This document shows positions 8,847 through 17,869 of a stretch of DNA of 64,000 bases, piece after piece. The notes below the pieces were generated by a model. It was not told the origin of the DNA, did no database searches, and saw nothing but the letters and a program-made list of their open reading frames with translations. This DNA comes from Flagellimonas amphidinii. GTDB taxonomy: Bacteria > Bacteroidota > Bacteroidia > Flavobacteriales > Flavobacteriaceae. Where the stretch lies: contig NZ_JABFNN010000045.1 in the NCBI RefSeq assembly GCF_013090115.1, forward strand, positions 62,001 through 126,000, given 5' to 3'. The stretch's first letter is position 1, and each line of letters opens with the position of its first letter. A program made the translations under genes and the position numbers.

Positions 8847-9812
8847 TTAAAGCGAGAACCGTTGTCCGAAATCGGCAATGTTGTATCCTTTTTCCAGAAC
8901 CTCTTGAGATGCCTTGCTTTTTGGGTTCAGCAATGGGTTGGTATGATTAAAATGAATGAAGTGAATTTTGTTTTTTTCCTTTAGAGGTAGATGGCTGAAC
9001 AATTCCATACTTTCAATTACAAAAGGGTGAGGGATTTCTGAAATGTTACGAGTATTGATTTCGAATCCGTCATAAAATGTTGCATCCAAAAAAGCGAGGT
9101 CCACTTTTTGGATTTCAGCTACAATATTTTTCTTCCATTTAGACCATTTATCAATATCTGGAATAAAAAGGGCAGATTTATTGGGGCCAACTATTTTAAA
9201 ACCCACTGTTTCAGAATATTCATCTCGGTGAGGTACAGTAAACGGAATAACCTGAAGGTTTTGGCTGGGTTTTGTTGTATCGCCGTTTTTGATGGGTCTG
9301 ATAACAATATTTTTCAATGCCAACAGTTGATTCCAAGGACCATTTTTTTTCAAAAACGTCTTCATTTTGGGCATGGCGTAAACAGGTATCTGTTTTCCTC
9401 CCAAAGCTTCCCGGCCCAAGTACATCAATCCAGAATAATGTCCCATATGTGCATGAGTGAGAAAAATGCCATCTGGAGTTTCCTTATTTTCCTCTGCATA
9501 ATTCTTCAATAGTTTCATTTGGGATGTAATATCTGGGGTAGCTTCAAAAAGAAAGGTTTGTTGATTTTGATGATCGATAACACCCAAGGAAACCACTTTT
9601 CTGGAGGGGTCAGGGTTGTTGAACAAATCAGCGCAACATTCTTTTTGACATCCAATATGCGGACTTCCCCCATCTTGAACGGTGCCCAATACATAAAGTG
9701 AAACCTCACTGTTTTCAATAAAGGACGTATTTGCATTGGTTGAAGCCCTCTTGTTGTCTTTTCCTAAGCAAGAAAGCATCAAAATGGAACCGATAAATAC
9801 AAAGTATTTCAT
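8847..9812 (-). CDS. PqqB-like metallo-beta-lactamase-fold lipoprotein
   Basis: 321 residues. It begins with a lipoprotein signal (LMLSC, Cys15), so the protein is outside the cytoplasm. LGTVQDGGSPHIGCQKECC followed by a metallo-hydrolase fold resembles PqqB and its relatives. The metal-binding loop is THAHMGHYSG (His120, His122, His125): the aspartate of the usual HxHxDH motif is glycine. Later histidines (VPHRDE, IHFIHFNHTNP) could complete a site. No other PQQ genes are nearby, so this is unlikely to be true PQQ synthesis. Its start lies one base past the stop of the phosphoesterase at 9814, making a two-gene operon. Confidence 0.78.
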   Translation of the reverse strand: MKYFVFIGSILMLSCLGKDNKRASTNANTSFIENSEVSLYVLGTVQDGGSPHIGCQKECCADLFNNPDPSRKVVSLGVIDHQNQQTFLFEATPDITSQMKLLKNYAEENKETPDGIFLTHAHMGHYSGLMYLGREALGGKQIPVYAMPKMKTFLKKNGPWNQLLALKNIVIRPIKNGDTTKPSQNLQVIPFTVPHRDEYSETVGFKIVGPNKSALFIPDIDKWSKWKKNIVAEIQKVDLAFLDATFYDGFEINTRNISEIPHPFVIESMELFSHLPLKEKNKIHFIHFNHTNPLLNPKSKASQEVLEKGYNIADFGQRFSL

Positions 9813-9813
9813 A

Positions 9814-10308
9814 TCACCTTTTACCTAATTCAATAACTTCCAAGTCAGAGATTTTACTGCCATCAATGGTAAACCTGAGCATAGTGCGGACCTGATGAAA
9901 CCCATGTTTTCCACAAGCACCAGGGTTCATATGGAGCAGATTCAGCTTTTTATCGTTCATAACCTTTAAAATATGTGAGTGCCCGCAGATAAACAATTTA
10001 GGTGGTTTTATTTTGATTTCTTCCCTAATCCTAACATCATAACGGTTGGGATAACCGCCAATGTGCGTAATCCATACATCCACATCTTCACAGAAAAACC
10101 TATTGTGCTCTGGGAATTCCCTTTGGATGATGTGACTGTCGATATTTCCATGTACTCCTCTTACAGGTTTGAGCGCTTTTAATTGGTCAGTTACCTGTAA
10201 ATCTCCTATGTCACCGGCATGCCAAATTTCATCAGCTTGGTCGGCATACTTTAAAATTGTGGAATCCATATGGCCATGGGTGTCGGAGAGCAGCAAAACT
10301 TTGGTCAT
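9814..10308 (-). CDS. YfcE/MJ0936-type metallophosphoesterase
   Basis: 164 residues, cytoplasmic. It shows the full calcineurin-like metal-site motifs: LLSDTHGH (about 6-13), HAGDIGD (about 30), GNIDSH (about 54), THIGGYP, and CGHSHI near 108. This small single-domain class hydrolyses phosphodiesters in vitro; the cellular substrate is usually unknown. It leads a tight pair with the PqqB-like gene and is divergent from truA. Confidence 0.9.
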   Translation of the reverse strand: MTKVLLLSDTHGHMDSTILKYADQADEIWHAGDIGDLQVTDQLKALKPVRGVHGNIDSHIIQREFPEHNRFFCEDVDVWITHIGGYPNRYDVRIREEIKIKPPKLFICGHSHILKVMNDKKLNLLHMNPGACGKHGFHQVRTMLRFTIDGSKISDLEVIELGKR

Positions 10309-10396
10309 AACGCTAAAAATATGCTAAAAAAATGGGGTGACATAGCAGTTGGGAGGGATTCAATTATCTTTAACAACTTAAAAGCAAACCATTCAA

Positions 10397-11149
10397 TTGA
10401 GATATTTTATCCGGTTTTCCTATTTCGGAAAGGCTTACCACGGATGGCAGAACCAACCTAATGCGCTAACAGTACAAGAAGTATTGGAAAAAGCGTTGTC
10501 CACCTTATTGCGAACTACTGTTGAAGTTGTAGGGGCAGGACGAACAGATGCAGGGGTTCATGCTAAGGAGATGTACGCGCATTTTGACCATGAAACCATT
10601 CGTGAAACAGCGGAACTGGTGTACAGACTCAATGCTTTTCTTCCGGAGGATATTTCGATTGTAGAGATTTTTTCGGTGAAAAGTGACGCCCATGCTCGTT
10701 TTGATGCTACTGAAAGAACTTATGAATATTGGATTGTACGGCAAAAGAATCCTTTTTATAGTGATTTTGCCCATTTTGTGAAACAGCCTTTGGATGTTGA
10801 GGCCATGAACAAAGCTGCAGCCTTGCTTCTGGAGCACACCAATTTTGAATGCTTTTCCAAATCCAATACGGATGTTAAAACTTTTAATTGCGATGTGCGC
10901 TATGCTGAATGGAAAGAAGTGGAGAATAGATTGGTTTTTACCATTGCTGCTGATAGGTTCCTACGTAATATGGTAAGAGCCATTGTTGGGACATTATTGG
11001 ATGTGGGCTTTGGTAAAATAAAACCAGACAAAATCAACACTATTATTGCAAGTAAGAATAGGAGTGAAGCTGGTGTTTCCGTGCCCGCAAAAGGATTATA
11101 TTTGACTAAGGTTTTATACCCAAAAGATATTTTTGATGAGCAAAAGTGA
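10397..11149 (+). CDS. truA: tRNA pseudouridine(38-40) synthase TruA
   Basis: Makes pseudouridine at positions 38-40 in the anticodon arm of many tRNAs. 250 residues. The N-terminus RYFIRFSYFGKAYHGWQNQP and the catalytic motif GRTDAGVHA (Asp51) are clear, as is RFLRNMVRAIVGTL near 197. The start must be TTG at 10397: a stop codon lies six codons upstream in frame and the first in-frame ATG would remove the catalytic aspartate. The end overlaps the ABC transporter gene by 14 bases, so they are translated from one message. Confidence 0.96.
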   Translation: MRYFIRFSYFGKAYHGWQNQPNALTVQEVLEKALSTLLRTTVEVVGAGRTDAGVHAKEMYAHFDHETIRETAELVYRLNAFLPEDISIVEIFSVKSDAHARFDATERTYEYWIVRQKNPFYSDFAHFVKQPLDVEAMNKAAALLLEHTNFECFSKSNTDVKTFNCDVRYAEWKEVENRLVFTIAADRFLRNMVRAIVGTLLDVGFGKIKPDKINTIIASKNRSEAGVSVPAKGLYLTKVLYPKDIFDEQK

Positions 11150-12908
11150 TGATATAGGGAAAGCGTTTGATTTTGGCTTGTTCAAAAGGGTTTTTGCCCA
11201 TACCAAACCTTACCGGAACATATTTTGGCTAGTGGCGTTTGTCGCGGTTTTGTCAGCGGCCTTTGCGGTGGAAATTCCAATTTTAGTACGTAAGGTCATC
11301 AACGAGGCTTTGGAAAATAAAGATGCACAGCAACTTCTTACCCTTGTTTTGTTGATGTTGGGTGTATTGTTAGGTCAAGTAATCAGTCAGTTGATGTTCA
11401 ATTACTTTGCCAACCTACTTGGGGAATCTGTCATCAAGGATATTCGGGTACGCCTTTTTAAAAAAATGATGGGTTTTAAAATGACCTATTTTGATAACTC
11501 CTCCATCGGGGTGTTGGTCACGCGGGCTGTAGCAGATATGCAGCGAATCGGGGAAATTTTCAGTCAAGGTTTTTTTGTCATTGTAGCAGATACGCTAAAG
11601 ATGTTATTGGCGGCAGCTATTATGCTTTATACCAGTTGGAAGCTAGCTTTGATTGTGTTTGCCATTTTACCAATAATATTGGTAGCTACACGCTTGTTTC
11701 AACAAGCTATGAAAGTGGCCTTTATAGAGGTGAGGGCCCAAGTTGCCAACCTCAATTCCTTTGTGCAAGAACGCATTGCTGGCATGAAAATCGTGCAATT
11801 GTTCAACCGAGAGGAAATTGAAAAGGAAAAATTTAGGACCATCAATGAAAAACATCAAAATGCTTGGTTAAAAACGGTATGGTACAACTCTATCTTTTTT
11901 CCAGTAGCTGAAATTTCATATTCCATTGGAATTGGTCTGGTTGTTTATTTTGGGGTTGTCCAAAACATTGAAAATGTTGGGTTGAATGATACTGGTTCCA
12001 TTTTTGCCTTCTTTTTCCTGATGGATTTGCTGTTTCGTCCATTACGTCAGATTGCGGATAAGTTCAATACCCTTCAAATGGGAATGGTTGCTGCCAACCG
12101 GGTCTTTAAGATTTTGGATACTGATAGCCATATTGCTGATGATGGAAACTTGGTTAAAGAAGATGTCCAGGGGGGGATTGAATTTAAAGATGTGCGATTT
12201 GGTTACATTCAAGATGAAGAAGTCCTACATGGAATTTCCTTTAAGGTTAATGCAGGGGAAACTGTGGCCATTGTGGGTGCTACGGGAGCTGGAAAATCAA
12301 CCATCATCAACTTGCTCAATAGATTTTATGAAATCAATTCAGGAGAAATTTTGATTGATGATTTCAATATCCGGGATTATACCCTAAAATCACTACGTTC
12401 CCATATTGCTATTGTATTGCAGGATGTTTTCCTATTTGCAGATACTATCGCAAACAATATATCACTTAGAGATGAGATCATTTCTATTTCCGATATCGAA
12501 GCTGCTGCGAAACAAATAGGGGTTCATGAATTTATCTCAAGCCTACCTGGCGGCTATGCATACAATGTAAAAGAAAGGGGAACGATGTTATCCAGTGGTC
12601 AGCGACAATTAATAGCTTTCTTGCGTGCTTATGTTAGCAATCCAAGTATTTTGATATTGGACGAGGCTACTTCATCTGTGGATACTTATTCTGAGCAATT
12701 GATTCAAAAGGCAACTGATAAAATTACGGAAGGAAGGACTTCCATTATTATTGCCCACCGTTTGGCCACGATAAAAAAGGCTGATAAAATTATTGTAATG
12801 GATGCCGGTCAGATTGTAGAAATGGGAACCCATAAAGAACTGCTGAAAAAAGGCGGGTACTACAATGATTTGTATGAAGCCCAGTTCTTAGCGGAAGAAG
12901 TAGCCTAA
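11136..12908 (+). CDS. ABC exporter, fused membrane and ATPase domains (MsbA-like)
   Basis: 590 residues, a half-transporter expected to work as a homodimer in the inner membrane. Residues about 20-310 hold six membrane helices. The ATPase domain has Walker A GATGAGKST at about 380, the signature LSSGQRQ at about 485, and Walker B ILILDEATS at about 504, with AHRLAT after it. The signature begins LSSGQ rather than the common LSGGQ. Lipid A/phospholipid or drug export is the usual role of this class; the substrate cannot be read from sequence. ATG 11136 was preferred to the adjoining TTG. Confidence 0.92.
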   Translation: MSKSDDIGKAFDFGLFKRVFAHTKPYRNIFWLVAFVAVLSAAFAVEIPILVRKVINEALENKDAQQLLTLVLLMLGVLLGQVISQLMFNYFANLLGESVIKDIRVRLFKKMMGFKMTYFDNSSIGVLVTRAVADMQRIGEIFSQGFFVIVADTLKMLLAAAIMLYTSWKLALIVFAILPIILVATRLFQQAMKVAFIEVRAQVANLNSFVQERIAGMKIVQLFNREEIEKEKFRTINEKHQNAWLKTVWYNSIFFPVAEISYSIGIGLVVYFGVVQNIENVGLNDTGSIFAFFFLMDLLFRPLRQIADKFNTLQMGMVAANRVFKILDTDSHIADDGNLVKEDVQGGIEFKDVRFGYIQDEEVLHGISFKVNAGETVAIVGATGAGKSTIINLLNRFYEINSGEILIDDFNIRDYTLKSLRSHIAIVLQDVFLFADTIANNISLRDEIISISDIEAAAKQIGVHEFISSLPGGYAYNVKERGTMLSSGQRQLIAFLRAYVSNPSILILDEATSSVDTYSEQLIQKATDKITEGRTSIIIAHRLATIKKADKIIVMDAGQIVEMGTHKELLKKGGYYNDLYEAQFLAEEVA

Positions 12909-12917
12909 ACTAATAAT

Positions 12918-13682
12918 CTATTGTGCCCTAAAATCTTCGAGCGTCATTTGTTTGGATAATAAGGCTAAGACCACGACCAAAATTCCTATGCCCAACATTA
13001 CAATTCCAAATAATAGCAAATAGGCCAATCCTCGAAAAAAAGTACTGAGGAATTTGGTTTGGTGAATTTTTCCCAATACGTAAAATTGGTAGACTACAAT
13101 TACCAACAGGAAAGACCAATTGAAGAGATCATATCTTATGTCGAAAAACCCAAAGAGCAATAAACATGCTATAACCTGCACAAATGAGGTTTGTCCGGTT
13201 ATATAAGCGTTTGTTGCCAGGTGTTCCGTATAGTTGAGTTTTTTCTTGTCTATAAAAAGTAGCCAAGTCATCAAAGCATATATTGGCATAATCACGTAGG
13301 ATAAAAGTCCTTGGTAGTCAAAGACAAAATCCATATTTGTGGGCTGTTTATCGGTAAAGCTGCTATTGGTGAGATTTATGTGGTAGATGTTTCTAAGGAC
13401 AAAAAACATAATACCCGATAAAGTAATGCCTATAGCAAAATAACTAATGGGGTTCATGTATTTTTTTCGAGTCCCGGAAATGTAACTTTCAATAACAAGA
13501 TGGGGTATAGTAAATAGGTGTCGGAAAGTCTTTACAAACGTATTATCAACATTGAAGACCTGAAAACTGATATCCTGCCAGATGTTTTTGAGTGTAAGCC
13601 GATTTCGTATGACTTTTGCACCACAGTTGGGGCAATAGTCAAAATCTGACCTTAGACTGGCCTGGCAGTTTTTGCACTCCAT
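12918..13682 (-). CDS. DUF3667 family membrane protein with zinc ribbon
   Basis: 254 residues. A zinc ribbon at the N-terminus (CKNCQ at 3-7 and CPNCG at 17-21) is followed by an amphipathic region and five or so membrane segments between about 80 and 250. This combination matches DUF3667, frequent in Bacteroidota and of unknown function. Its ATG overlaps the stop of cdaA by one base (TAATG), so translation is coupled to the c-di-AMP synthase gene. The end is 9 bases from the convergent ABC gene with no hairpin between. Confidence 0.82.
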   Translation of the reverse strand: MECKNCQASLRSDFDYCPNCGAKVIRNRLTLKNIWQDISFQVFNVDNTFVKTFRHLFTIPHLVIESYISGTRKKYMNPISYFAIGITLSGIMFFVLRNIYHINLTNSSFTDKQPTNMDFVFDYQGLLSYVIMPIYALMTWLLFIDKKKLNYTEHLATNAYITGQTSFVQVIACLLLFGFFDIRYDLFNWSFLLVIVVYQFYVLGKIHQTKFLSTFFRGLAYLLLFGIVMLGIGILVVVLALLSKQMTLEDFRAQ

Positions 13683-14467
13683 TATTCCAAATCCTTTTTG
13701 ATGAGATTTCCAAGTTCCTTCAATCCTTTAAAGGGGACAAACTCACCATTTTTTATATAGGATATGGATCCTGTTTCCTCGCTTACGACCAAACTAACGG
13801 CATCAGTTTTTTCGGTAATTCCAACGGCGGCACGGTGTCGTAATCCAAAACGAAGAGGAATGTTCCTGTCATTGGAAACGGGTAAGATAACCCGGGTTGC
13901 TGTGATGTAATTATCTTGGATAACAGCAGCTCCATCGTGTAAAGGACTGTTCTTAAAAAAGATACTTTCCAAAATGGGTTGCGTAATCTCAATGTTCATG
14001 GAATCCCCAGTTGACTTTACAAAATCCAACGAATTGGTGCGCTCCATGACAATTATGGCCCCAGTTTTGGTCACTGCCATTTTTTCACAGGCTCCAATTA
14101 CTGCATCCACATTCGTGGTAGTTGGCATGGCCTCTTGTTTCAAAAATTTGAAGTGGCGGGTAAAATTTCTCTTGGCGGCAAAATTTGTGGATCCGATCAT
14201 CAATAAAAATTTCCGTATTTCTTGCTGAAAAACAATGATCAAAGCAATTAAGCCAATGTTCATAAAACCACCGACCATGCTGCTAATCATTTTCATTTGC
14301 AAAAGCTCAGTAAGTTTCCATAAGGCCCAAACAATTACAATACCAATAAAAATATTGATGGCCACTGTTCCTTTAACTAATTTATATATGTAGTAGAGTA
14401 GGGCGGCAACAAGTACAATGTCAATGACATCAGTAATTTTAAATTCAAGAAAATTTAGAAAATCCAA
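13682..14467 (-). CDS. cdaA: Diadenylate cyclase CdaA
   Basis: Makes the second messenger c-di-AMP from two ATP at the inner membrane. 261 residues: three N-terminal membrane helices (about 12-28, 36-53, 63-84) and a DisA_N catalytic domain with LHDGA (DGA at 178-180) and RHRAA (210-214). The start appears to be TTG at 14467; the residues after it are the conserved CdaA N-terminus and no ATG precedes them in frame. Upstream folP on the same strand is 44 bases away, an arrangement common in flavobacteria. Confidence 0.95.
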   Translation of the reverse strand: MDFLNFLEFKITDVIDIVLVAALLYYIYKLVKGTVAINIFIGIVIVWALWKLTELLQMKMISSMVGGFMNIGLIALIIVFQQEIRKFLLMIGSTNFAAKRNFTRHFKFLKQEAMPTTTNVDAVIGACEKMAVTKTGAIIVMERTNSLDFVKSTGDSMNIEITQPILESIFFKNSPLHDGAAVIQDNYITATRVILPVSNDRNIPLRFGLRHRAAVGITEKTDAVSLVVSEETGSISYIKNGEFVPFKGLKELGNLIKKDLE

Positions 14468-14511
14468 CCGCAGTGTTTTTGTAAAATTAGCAAAAATAGC
14501 AGAACCAAAAA

Positions 14512-15345
14512 TTAAAGCGAATTTGCTTTGAGTTCTTCAACTAACTTAACACATTCCATGGCTTCTTTTATATCGTGAACCCTTAAAATGTTGGCCCCTT
14601 TCAAAAGAGCAATGGTATGAAGGGCGGTTGTGCCATTTAAAGCTTCTTTGGCGGATGAATTCAATATTTTATAAATCATGGACTTTCTGCTCAACCCAAT
14701 CAATAGGGGTGTATTGAAGGTTTGGAAAAAATCCAGATGATTGAGCAGTGTGTAATTTTGCGCTGTGGTCTTGGCAAAGCCAAAACCAGGATCTATGATG
14801 ACATCATTGATTTTTTTTGCATTGGCCTCATTGACCTTTTCGGAAAAATAAAACAACAGATCTTTCATTAAATCATCATAGTGTGCCTCCTTTTGCATGG
14901 ATTGGGGAGTTCCCTTCAAATGCATCATTACATAAGGAACCTGATATTGGGCCACTGCGGAAAACATATCAGGATCCAAATTCCCTGCAGAAATATCGTT
15001 GATCATGGCCGCGCCCCTTTCCAAGCTTTTTGAGGCAACATTGCTTCTAAAAGTATCAACGGAAACAAGTGTTTCAGGAAAGTTTTTCAATATCAATTCT
15101 AAAACGGGAAGTAGGCGTTTCAACTCTTCGTCTTCAGGAACATGCTCGGCTCCTGGTCTAGAGCTGTAAGCGCCCATATCAATAAAAGAGGCACCTTGGG
15201 ACAACATTAGCTCCACTTGGGACAAAATGGATGTTTCATCCTTGTATTTCCCTCCATCAAAAAAAGAGTCGGGAGTAAGGTTGAGAATGCCCATTATTTT
15301 TGGGGAGCATAAATTGATCAGTTCACCTTTACAGTTTATGGTCAT
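14512..15345 (-). CDS. folP: Dihydropteroate synthase
   Basis: Condenses p-aminobenzoate with dihydropterin pyrophosphate in folate synthesis; the sulfonamide target. 277 residues, TIM barrel. Visible motifs are MGILNLTPDSFFDGG at about 20, DMGAYSSRPGA near 60, SVDTFRS near 98, the DPGFGFAKT phosphate/pterin loop near 190, and GLSRKSMI near 222. ATG 15345 is used; the frame extends two codons to a TTG, but MTINCKG is the likelier start. Divergent from the DUF1599 gene, and likely in one transcript with cdaA and the DUF3667 gene. Confidence 0.96.
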   Translation of the reverse strand: MTINCKGELINLCSPKIMGILNLTPDSFFDGGKYKDETSILSQVELMLSQGASFIDMGAYSSRPGAEHVPEDEELKRLLPVLELILKNFPETLVSVDTFRSNVASKSLERGAAMINDISAGNLDPDMFSAVAQYQVPYVMMHLKGTPQSMQKEAHYDDLMKDLLFYFSEKVNEANAKKINDVIIDPGFGFAKTTAQNYTLLNHLDFFQTFNTPLLIGLSRKSMIYKILNSSAKEALNGTTALHTIALLKGANILRVHDIKEAMECVKLVEELKANSL

Positions 15346-15373
15346 AAACAATACGTGCTTTGCTGGGTTTGTT

Positions 15374-15381
15374 TATCTTTG
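15374..15381 (+). promoter_or_regulatory. Possible -7 element upstream of the DUF1599 operon
   Basis: TATCTTTG is an exact TAnnTTTG match 61 bases before the DUF1599 ATG. The nearest TTG is only 11 bases upstream, too close for a normal -33 box. A terminator-like hairpin follows directly. Confidence 0.35.
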
Positions 15382-15384
15382 GCG

Positions 15385-15406
15385 AAGTGCTTCAAGGCAC
15401 TTTTTT
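15385..15406 (+). terminator. Terminator-like hairpin in a 5' leader
   Basis: The 6-bp stem AAGTGC/GCACTT with loop TTCAAG runs into six T residues on the plus strand only. No plus-strand gene ends nearby, so it would act as an attenuator on the DUF1599 leader, if it acts at all. Confidence 0.4.
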
Positions 15407-15441
15407 AAACATTCGAAATTTACGCAAATTAGCAAGAATAC

Positions 15442-15984
15442 ATGCAGCAGACTTCCCAACAATATGATGCAGTGATCAATACCTGCAGGGAATTGTTTCT
15501 GAAAAAAGCACAGGATTATGGTACCGCTTGGCGGATTTTGCGACTACCTTCCCTTACGGATCAGATTTTCATAAAGGCACAACGTATTAGGAGTCTTCAA
15601 CAAAACGAGGTGAGAAAAGTGGATGAGGGAGAGCAATCTGAGTTCATTGGCATCATTAATTATGCTACCATGGCTTTGATTCAGTTGAAGAAAGGTGTGG
15701 TTGAGCAACCTGATCTTACGGCAAAGGAAGCCATAGCCCTTTATGATGAAGAAGTAGCTATCACCAAAAAGTTGATGGAGAACAAAAACCACGACTATGG
15801 AGAGGCATGGCGAGATATGCGGGTAAGCTCTCTCACCGATTTAATTTTACAGAAACTCCTAAGAGTAAAGCAAATTGAGGACAATCAAGGAGAAACCTTG
15901 GTGAGTGAGGGTATTGGTGCAAATTATCAGGACATCATCAATTATGCGGTTTTTGCAATGATTCACTTAAGCGAACAAGAATGA
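15442..15984 (+). CDS. DUF1599 protein (tandem repeat of the domain)
   Basis: 180 residues, soluble. Two copies of one domain: KKAQDYGTAWRILRLPSLTDQI at about 22 is matched by ENKNHDYGEAWRDMRVSSLTDL at about 113, and INYATMALIQL by INYAVFAMIHL. This is DUF1599, linked by computational work to nucleotide modification, but its reaction is not known. The ATGA overlap with the next gene (4 bases) shows translational coupling. Confidence 0.85.
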   Translation: MQQTSQQYDAVINTCRELFLKKAQDYGTAWRILRLPSLTDQIFIKAQRIRSLQQNEVRKVDEGEQSEFIGIINYATMALIQLKKGVVEQPDLTAKEAIALYDEEVAITKKLMENKNHDYGEAWRDMRVSSLTDLILQKLLRVKQIEDNQGETLVSEGIGANYQDIINYAVFAMIHLSEQE

Positions 15985-17075
15985 AGTATTTGGTCTGGTT
16001 TTCAAGAATTTTTGTTGGTGTGTTGTTCATCATCAGTGGACTGATTAAGTTGAACGATCCAGTTGGGTTTTCCTTCAAACTGGAAGAATATTTTAGCCAA
16101 GGAGTTTTAGATTTACCCTTCTTAATGCCATTGGCGTTGGGGATTTCCATTTTTGTGGTCATTGTGGAGGTGATTTTAGGGGTTTTATTGCTCATTGGCT
16201 TTAAACCAAAATTTACGGTATGGAGTCTTTTATTGATGATAGTTTTCTTTACGTTCCTCACTTTTTACTCGGCCTATTTCAATAAAGTAACTGATTGTGG
16301 TTGTTTTGGAGATGCTGTAAAACTTACACCTTGGGAATCGTTTACAAAGGATGTGATTCTATTGGTGTTGATTCTTATTCTGTTTTATGGCCGGAAATAC
16401 ATCAAGCCCTTATTTAGTGAAAAAATCAACTGGATTATTGGTGGGATTGCATTGGTTGCTTGTGCATTATTTGCCAACCACGTATTGAACCACCTTCCAT
16501 CAGTTGATTTCAGACCCTATAAAATTGGCGCCAATATTCAAGAAGGGATGACTGTTCCTGAGGATGCACCAAAGCCTATTTACGAATATGCTTGGCGTTT
16601 TAAAGTGAACGGAGAAGATAAAATTGTAGTGACCAATGGAGATTACCCTACGGTTGATGGGGAATTTGTAGGTGTTGAAACTACTGAGATTCAGAAAGGA
16701 TATGAGCCACCCATTCATGATTTTACCATTGAAAAGGATGGAGTGGATACAGCTGAGGAACTTTTGAAAAAAGATAAGCTTGTTATGGTCATAGCCTATG
16801 ATTTGGCAAAGAGCAACTACGATGTTTTTCAAGAAGTGGCCAAGGTAACCTCCAATGCAAAAGCAAAAGGCTATACGGTAATTGGAATGTCAGCTTCCAA
16901 TGATGAGATGAAGAATCGTATTGCTAAAAAATACGGACTCGATTTTGACTTTTACTTTACAGATGAGACCGCGTTGAAGACCATTGTGCGCTCCAACCCA
17001 GCTATTTTGGTTTTGGAAAAAGGCACAATCCTTCAAAAGGTACATTTTAATGACTTTGACAAATTAAAATTTTAA
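15981..17075 (+). CDS. BT_3928-type membrane protein, DoxX/MauE-like with thioredoxin-like tail
   Basis: 364 residues. Four or five membrane helices (about 5-160) in a DoxX/MauE-like arrangement with VTDCGCFGDAVKLTPWESF at about 104-122, which carries a CxC pair characteristic of this group. The C-terminal half (about 235-364) looks like a thioredoxin-type fold (LVMVIAYDLAKSNYD, VIGMSASNDEMK, NPAILVLEKGTI), but with no CxxC. The family is conserved next to DUF1599 and tpiA in Bacteroidota. A thiol/quinone redox role is plausible but not shown. Confidence 0.8.
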   Translation: MKYLVWFSRIFVGVLFIISGLIKLNDPVGFSFKLEEYFSQGVLDLPFLMPLALGISIFVVIVEVILGVLLLIGFKPKFTVWSLLLMIVFFTFLTFYSAYFNKVTDCGCFGDAVKLTPWESFTKDVILLVLILILFYGRKYIKPLFSEKINWIIGGIALVACALFANHVLNHLPSVDFRPYKIGANIQEGMTVPEDAPKPIYEYAWRFKVNGEDKIVVTNGDYPTVDGEFVGVETTEIQKGYEPPIHDFTIEKDGVDTAEELLKKDKLVMVIAYDLAKSNYDVFQEVAKVTSNAKAKGYTVIGMSASNDEMKNRIAKKYGLDFDFYFTDETALKTIVRSNPAILVLEKGTILQKVHFNDFDKLKF

Positions 17076-17109
17076 ATAGAACAAGAATAACCTTTAGAAA
17101 ACCATTATC

Positions 17110-17859
17110 ATGAGAACCAAAATAGTTGCTGGAAACTGGAAAATGAATAAAAATTTGAGTGAAACAGAAGCTTTACTCTCAGAGCTTTCAGCAAAATTGC
17201 CAGATACAGAAGCAGATGTTATTGTTGCGCCTACTTTTGTAAATCTTGTAGCTGCAAAGAGAAGCCTTCAATCATCTACCATTCAAGTTGCTGCCCAGAA
17301 CATGCACTTTGCAGAAAGTGGCGCTTATACAGGTGAGATCTCTAGCGATATGCTATTGAATATAGAAGTGGAAACGGTTATTATAGGTCACTCTGAGCGT
17401 CGTTCTCTTTTTGGTGAAACCGATGAATTATTGGCCAAAAAAGTAAAGACTGCCATCGATAAAAACATGAAGGTAATTTTCTGCTTTGGAGAAGAGTTGG
17501 AGGAGAGAAAGTCTGAAAACCATTTTGCTGTGGTAGAGAGCCAGCTTAAAAATGCACTTTTTGATTTGGATGCCAGTGCTTGGGAGAACATTGTCTTGGC
17601 CTATGAACCCGTTTGGGCCATAGGAACTGGTGAAACTGCAAGTCCAGAACAAGCGCAAGAAATGCATGCCTTTATCAGGAAAACAATATCAGAAGCTTAT
17701 AACGCTACAATTGCAGAGGAAGTCTCCATTTTGTACGGTGGTAGTGTAAAACCTGGTAATGCCTCGGATATTTTTTCAAAACCTGATGTTGATGGTGGGC
17801 TTATTGGTGGAGCTTCGCTTAAAGCAGATGATTTTATAGCCATCATCAAGGCAATTTAA
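17110..17859 (+). CDS. tpiA: Triosephosphate isomerase
   Basis: Interconverts dihydroxyacetone phosphate and glyceraldehyde-3-phosphate in glycolysis. 249 residues of TIM barrel with all catalytic residues: Lys11 in NWKMN, His94 in GHSERR, Glu166 in AYEPVWAIGTG, and the phosphate loop LYGGSVKPGN near 218. It lies in the DUF1599-to-clpS run, 34 bases after the BT_3928 gene and 10 bases before prmA. Confidence 0.98.
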   Translation: MRTKIVAGNWKMNKNLSETEALLSELSAKLPDTEADVIVAPTFVNLVAAKRSLQSSTIQVAAQNMHFAESGAYTGEISSDMLLNIEVETVIIGHSERRSLFGETDELLAKKVKTAIDKNMKVIFCFGEELEERKSENHFAVVESQLKNALFDLDASAWENIVLAYEPVWAIGTGETASPEQAQEMHAFIRKTISEAYNATIAEEVSILYGGSVKPGNASDIFSKPDVDGGLIGGASLKADDFIAIIKAI

Positions 17860-17869
17860 TCCTGATTTC

